Position numbers and translations under genes: made by a program. Positions 15,309 to 17,498 of a DNA stretch of 17,498 nucleotides are shown here, one piece after another. The stretch is from assembly GCA_964453575.1 (NCBI GenBank), contig CAYVRW010000049.1, positions 1-17,498 of the forward strand, read 5' to 3'. The notes beneath the pieces were generated by a model. That model searched no databases, was not told the DNA's origin, and was given only the letters and a program-made list of their open reading frames with translations. Origin of the DNA: JABDBK01 sp964453575 (lineage in GTDB: Bacteria; Pseudomonadota; Gammaproteobacteria; DSM-16500). Each line of letters opens with the position of its first letter. The first letter of the stretch is position 1.

Positions 15309-17425
15309 AACAGCTTTTCCCTTAAACCATTTTCCCATGCGTTTTTAGCTTTGTTAATGGATAATTCAATGACATCATTCATCATGATTTTACTTTGTTT
15401 GGTCGTTTTGCCGATAACATATAAAGGCACGTTATCATGCGAAAATATTTTTTTCACCTCTTGTAAATGGGTTGATACAATTTCTAAAATAAAACCGCCT
15501 GTTTCACTAAATAATTTTTTATAAAGTGCGAATTCGCCAGGAACAGTCACCTGAACCCCATAGCCATTTTTAAATGTCATTTCAGCGAGTGCCACAGCAA
15601 TTCCTCCGTCTGAAATATCATGTGATGACAATACTAAACCTTGTTGTATGGCTTGTGCTACCGCACGAATTTCATGAGCAACCGTATTGAGATCAGGCAT
15701 TGGCACATTTGCGCCTAACATGCCTTGTATATCATAAAACACACTGCCGCCGCATTCATCACGACGTGCACCCACTAATACTAATTCTGAACCGGCTTGT
15801 TGAATATGTTTGGTCACCGCTTTTTTCACATCTGGCATGTTGCCAAGACAGCTAATCATAGGACTTGGTGGAATCGCGCCTGTTTTTGATTCATTATAAA
15901 GTGAAACATTACCAGAAATAATAGGAAGTGATGCATCAGGATATTCCTTTAATCCTATCGCTTTACATGCATCAATGATACCACGCACTGATTCGGTAAA
16001 ATCCCACATTTGTTCGGGTTTTTCAGGATTACCAAAGCATAAACAATCGGTCAATGCTTGCGGCAACGCACCGACCGCCGCCACATTTCGTGCTGATTCA
16101 ACGACTGCATTGACTGCACCCCAATAAGGATCAATTTTGTTATAACGCGGGCATTGATCGAGTGATAAGGCAATGCCAACTGCTTGGATTTCTTCTGGAA
16201 ATTTATCTTCATTAAAAGGCTGCATCACCCCCGCATCAGCTTCCCCTGCTTCAATCACTGTGCGGCCTTGGACTTGTTTATCATATTTTTCAAAAATCGG
16301 CGTGCGTGAAGCAATGTTTTCATGGGCTAAGCATTGCAATAATACATTATTAAAATCGGTTATTTCTATATTCTCGGGTTCAACAAAAGTTTTTTCGAAA
16401 GCTGCATAAGGTCTATCATAAAGAATACCTTTGGTAATATCAGAAGCTTTGGCATCAACAATAATTTCGTCGCGATATTTAACCACGTATTGATGGTCAG
16501 TGCGTATTTTACCAACGACGGCAGCGCAAGCACCGTAAGAAATCTCTGGCAAAGCAAATGTTTTATTATAATGATTTAAGACAAGATCAACTAACTCAGG
16601 CGGCACCGCCCACATAAACCGTTCTTGCGTTTCAGAACATAGAATCACAGAGGGATGTAAGTGCGGCATGCTGACAGGAATTTTTTCGATATCGATTTCA
16701 GCTCCATAACCACCCGCTTCTGCCATTTCAACACTTGCACATGCAACGCCGCCTGCACCCAAATCTTTAAAACCAACTTTATTAATAAGATTTTTTTCTT
16801 TCAGTATTTTAAATAAAGCATAATTTGCTTTAAGTAAATGCCGTTTTAAAAAAGCATTGGGTTCTTGTACTGCGCCTTTATTTTTTTCTTGTTGTTCTTC
16901 AATTAATTCGGTTGATGCAAAACTAGCGCCGCCAAATCCGCTGTTATCCGTGGGTTTCCCTACTAATATATAAACGTAATGATCAGCTTTAGGAGGGGCA
17001 TAGGAATGGATTACATCATCTTCATGTACAATGCCTAAGGTAACCACGGTCACTAAACAATTATCATTGTACCCTGGATCAAAATACACATCTCCCGCCA
17101 GGGTTGGCACGCCGATGGGATTGCCATAACCTGCAATACCTGAGACAACGCCTTCTTGTATCCATTGGGTCTTTTGCCGTTTAATATCACCAAAACGCAA
17201 ACCATCAGCTATCGCAATGACTTCCGCACCCATGCAGCACACATCCCGTACATTACCGCCTACCCCGGTGGCAGCCCCTTCATAAGGCACAATTTGGGAA
17301 GGATGGTTATGCGACTCATGGCTAATCACGACACCATACCGTTTACCTAAGTTGTCTTTAGCAACCGATACAATGCCGGCATCTTCTTTTGCACCTAAAA
17401 TAACATTAGGGCCATCAGTGACCAT
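15305..17425 (-). CDS. purL: FGAM synthase subunit PurL, small type (5' end disrupted)
   Basis: The synthetase subunit turns FGAR plus PurQ-derived ammonia into FGAM. The 706 readable residues show ISHESHNHPSQIVPYEGAATGVGG, GYGNPIGVPTLAGDVYF, DLGAGGVACASVEMAEAGG, SETQERFMW, SGNVSLYNES and SSHDISDGGIAVALAEM. These are the two PurM-like halves of the small (Bacillus/Thermotoga) PurL rather than the 1,300-residue form usual in gammaproteobacteria. The ATG at 17425 is only the first in the open frame. It falls inside the protein, after the family's WSEHC box with its catalytic His, so the true N-terminus lies further right, where the frame is broken. Lead gene of the operon as far as seen. Confidence 0.9.
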   Translation of the reverse strand: MVTDGPNVILGAKEDAGIVSVAKDNLGKRYGVVISHESHNHPSQIVPYEGAATGVGGNVRDVCCMGAEVIAIADGLRFGDIKRQKTQWIQEGVVSGIAGYGNPIGVPTLAGDVYFDPGYNDNCLVTVVTLGIVHEDDVIHSYAPPKADHYVYILVGKPTDNSGFGGASFASTELIEEQQEKNKGAVQEPNAFLKRHLLKANYALFKILKEKNLINKVGFKDLGAGGVACASVEMAEAGGYGAEIDIEKIPVSMPHLHPSVILCSETQERFMWAVPPELVDLVLNHYNKTFALPEISYGACAAVVGKIRTDHQYVVKYRDEIIVDAKASDITKGILYDRPYAAFEKTFVEPENIEITDFNNVLLQCLAHENIASRTPIFEKYDKQVQGRTVIEAGEADAGVMQPFNEDKFPEEIQAVGIALSLDQCPRYNKIDPYWGAVNAVVESARNVAAVGALPQALTDCLCFGNPEKPEQMWDFTESVRGIIDACKAIGLKEYPDASLPIISGNVSLYNESKTGAIPPSPMISCLGNMPDVKKAVTKHIQQAGSELVLVGARRDECGGSVFYDIQGMLGANVPMPDLNTVAHEIRAVAQAIQQGLVLSSHDISDGGIAVALAEMTFKNGYGVQVTVPGEFALYKKLFSETGGFILEIVSTHLQEVKKIFSHDNVPLYVIGKTTKQSKIMMNDVIELSINKAKNAWENGLREKLL

Positions 17426-17498
17426 TTTTTTTAAAGGTTTGCGGGTCCTTTATTAAGCGAAATGGTCTCGGCCTGGAATAGCCCAAAGCCGTAATGCT
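17426..17498 (-). pseudogene. purL: Disrupted N-terminal coding sequence of purL
   Basis: In frame with purL, reading back from the ATG, the codons give RTRKPLKK, which is family sequence, then two adjacent TAA stops (17450-17455). Beyond these the same frame reads DHFA where EHCA or EHCS of the WSEHC box is expected. A different frame carries GLFQA at 17473-17487, resembling the segment that normally precedes MWSEHC. This suggests several small errors including a frameshift. Because it is the last 73 bases of the window, a poor-quality or chimeric contig end is as likely as a real lesion. Confidence 0.5.

Overview
The window is AT-rich, densely packed chromosomal DNA carrying two core metabolic blocks and a small toxin-antitoxin-like cassette. 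Most genes are on the minus strand and read right to left. The mix points to a gammaproteobacterium of the Legionellales type (Coxiella/Rickettsiella/Berkiella-like). It combines a mevalonate pathway (HMG-CoA synthase, HMG-CoA reductase, the first codons of a mevalonate-type kinase, and a type I IPP isomerase) with an E. coli-like PurF and PurE. This assignment is inference from gene content, not a database match.

Layout, left to right. 1-2281 (minus): mevalonate operon mvaA-mvaS-kinase, read leftward; the kinase runs off the left edge. 2282-2410: divergent control region, with two adjacent hairpins in the idi leader. 2411-2962 (plus): idi, tail-to-tail with a CorA-type metal transporter gene (2940-3917, minus). 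4025-5786 (minus): purE-glyA pair. 5814-7141: a 1.3 kb accessory cassette with a 61-codon plus-strand gene carrying the Fic-inhibitory motif SxxxEG, a minus-strand Fic-domain protein whose 3' end overlaps it, and a divergent plus-strand FitA/VapB-like ribbon-helix-helix protein with no toxin next to it. 7151-17425 (minus): an eight-gene purine operon in transcription order purL-purM-purQ(S)-purC-purF-purD-purN-purH, with most junctions overlapping.

How the genes work together. The window encodes de novo IMP synthesis from PRPP apart from PurK and PurB, which are not here. GlyA supplies glycine for PurD and the one-carbon units that become the 10-formyl-THF used by PurN and PurH. FGAM synthase is the multi-subunit kind: small PurL plus PurQ, with what looks like a tandem PurS domain fused to the C-terminus of PurQ. 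The PurL N-terminus, which holds the catalytic WSEHC box, is broken by stop codons and an apparent frameshift at the extreme right edge. That is either an assembly-end error or a real lesion.

The most interesting region is 5814-7141. The Fic protein has a perfect HPFxxGNGRxxR motif and no inhibitory motif of its own, while the motif sits on a small convergent gene. An orphan RHH regulator is encoded divergently, with matching half-sites at both promoters. Known class I Fic antitoxins are encoded beside and in line with the toxin, so this convergent, three-gene arrangement inside a purine gene cluster deserves testing.
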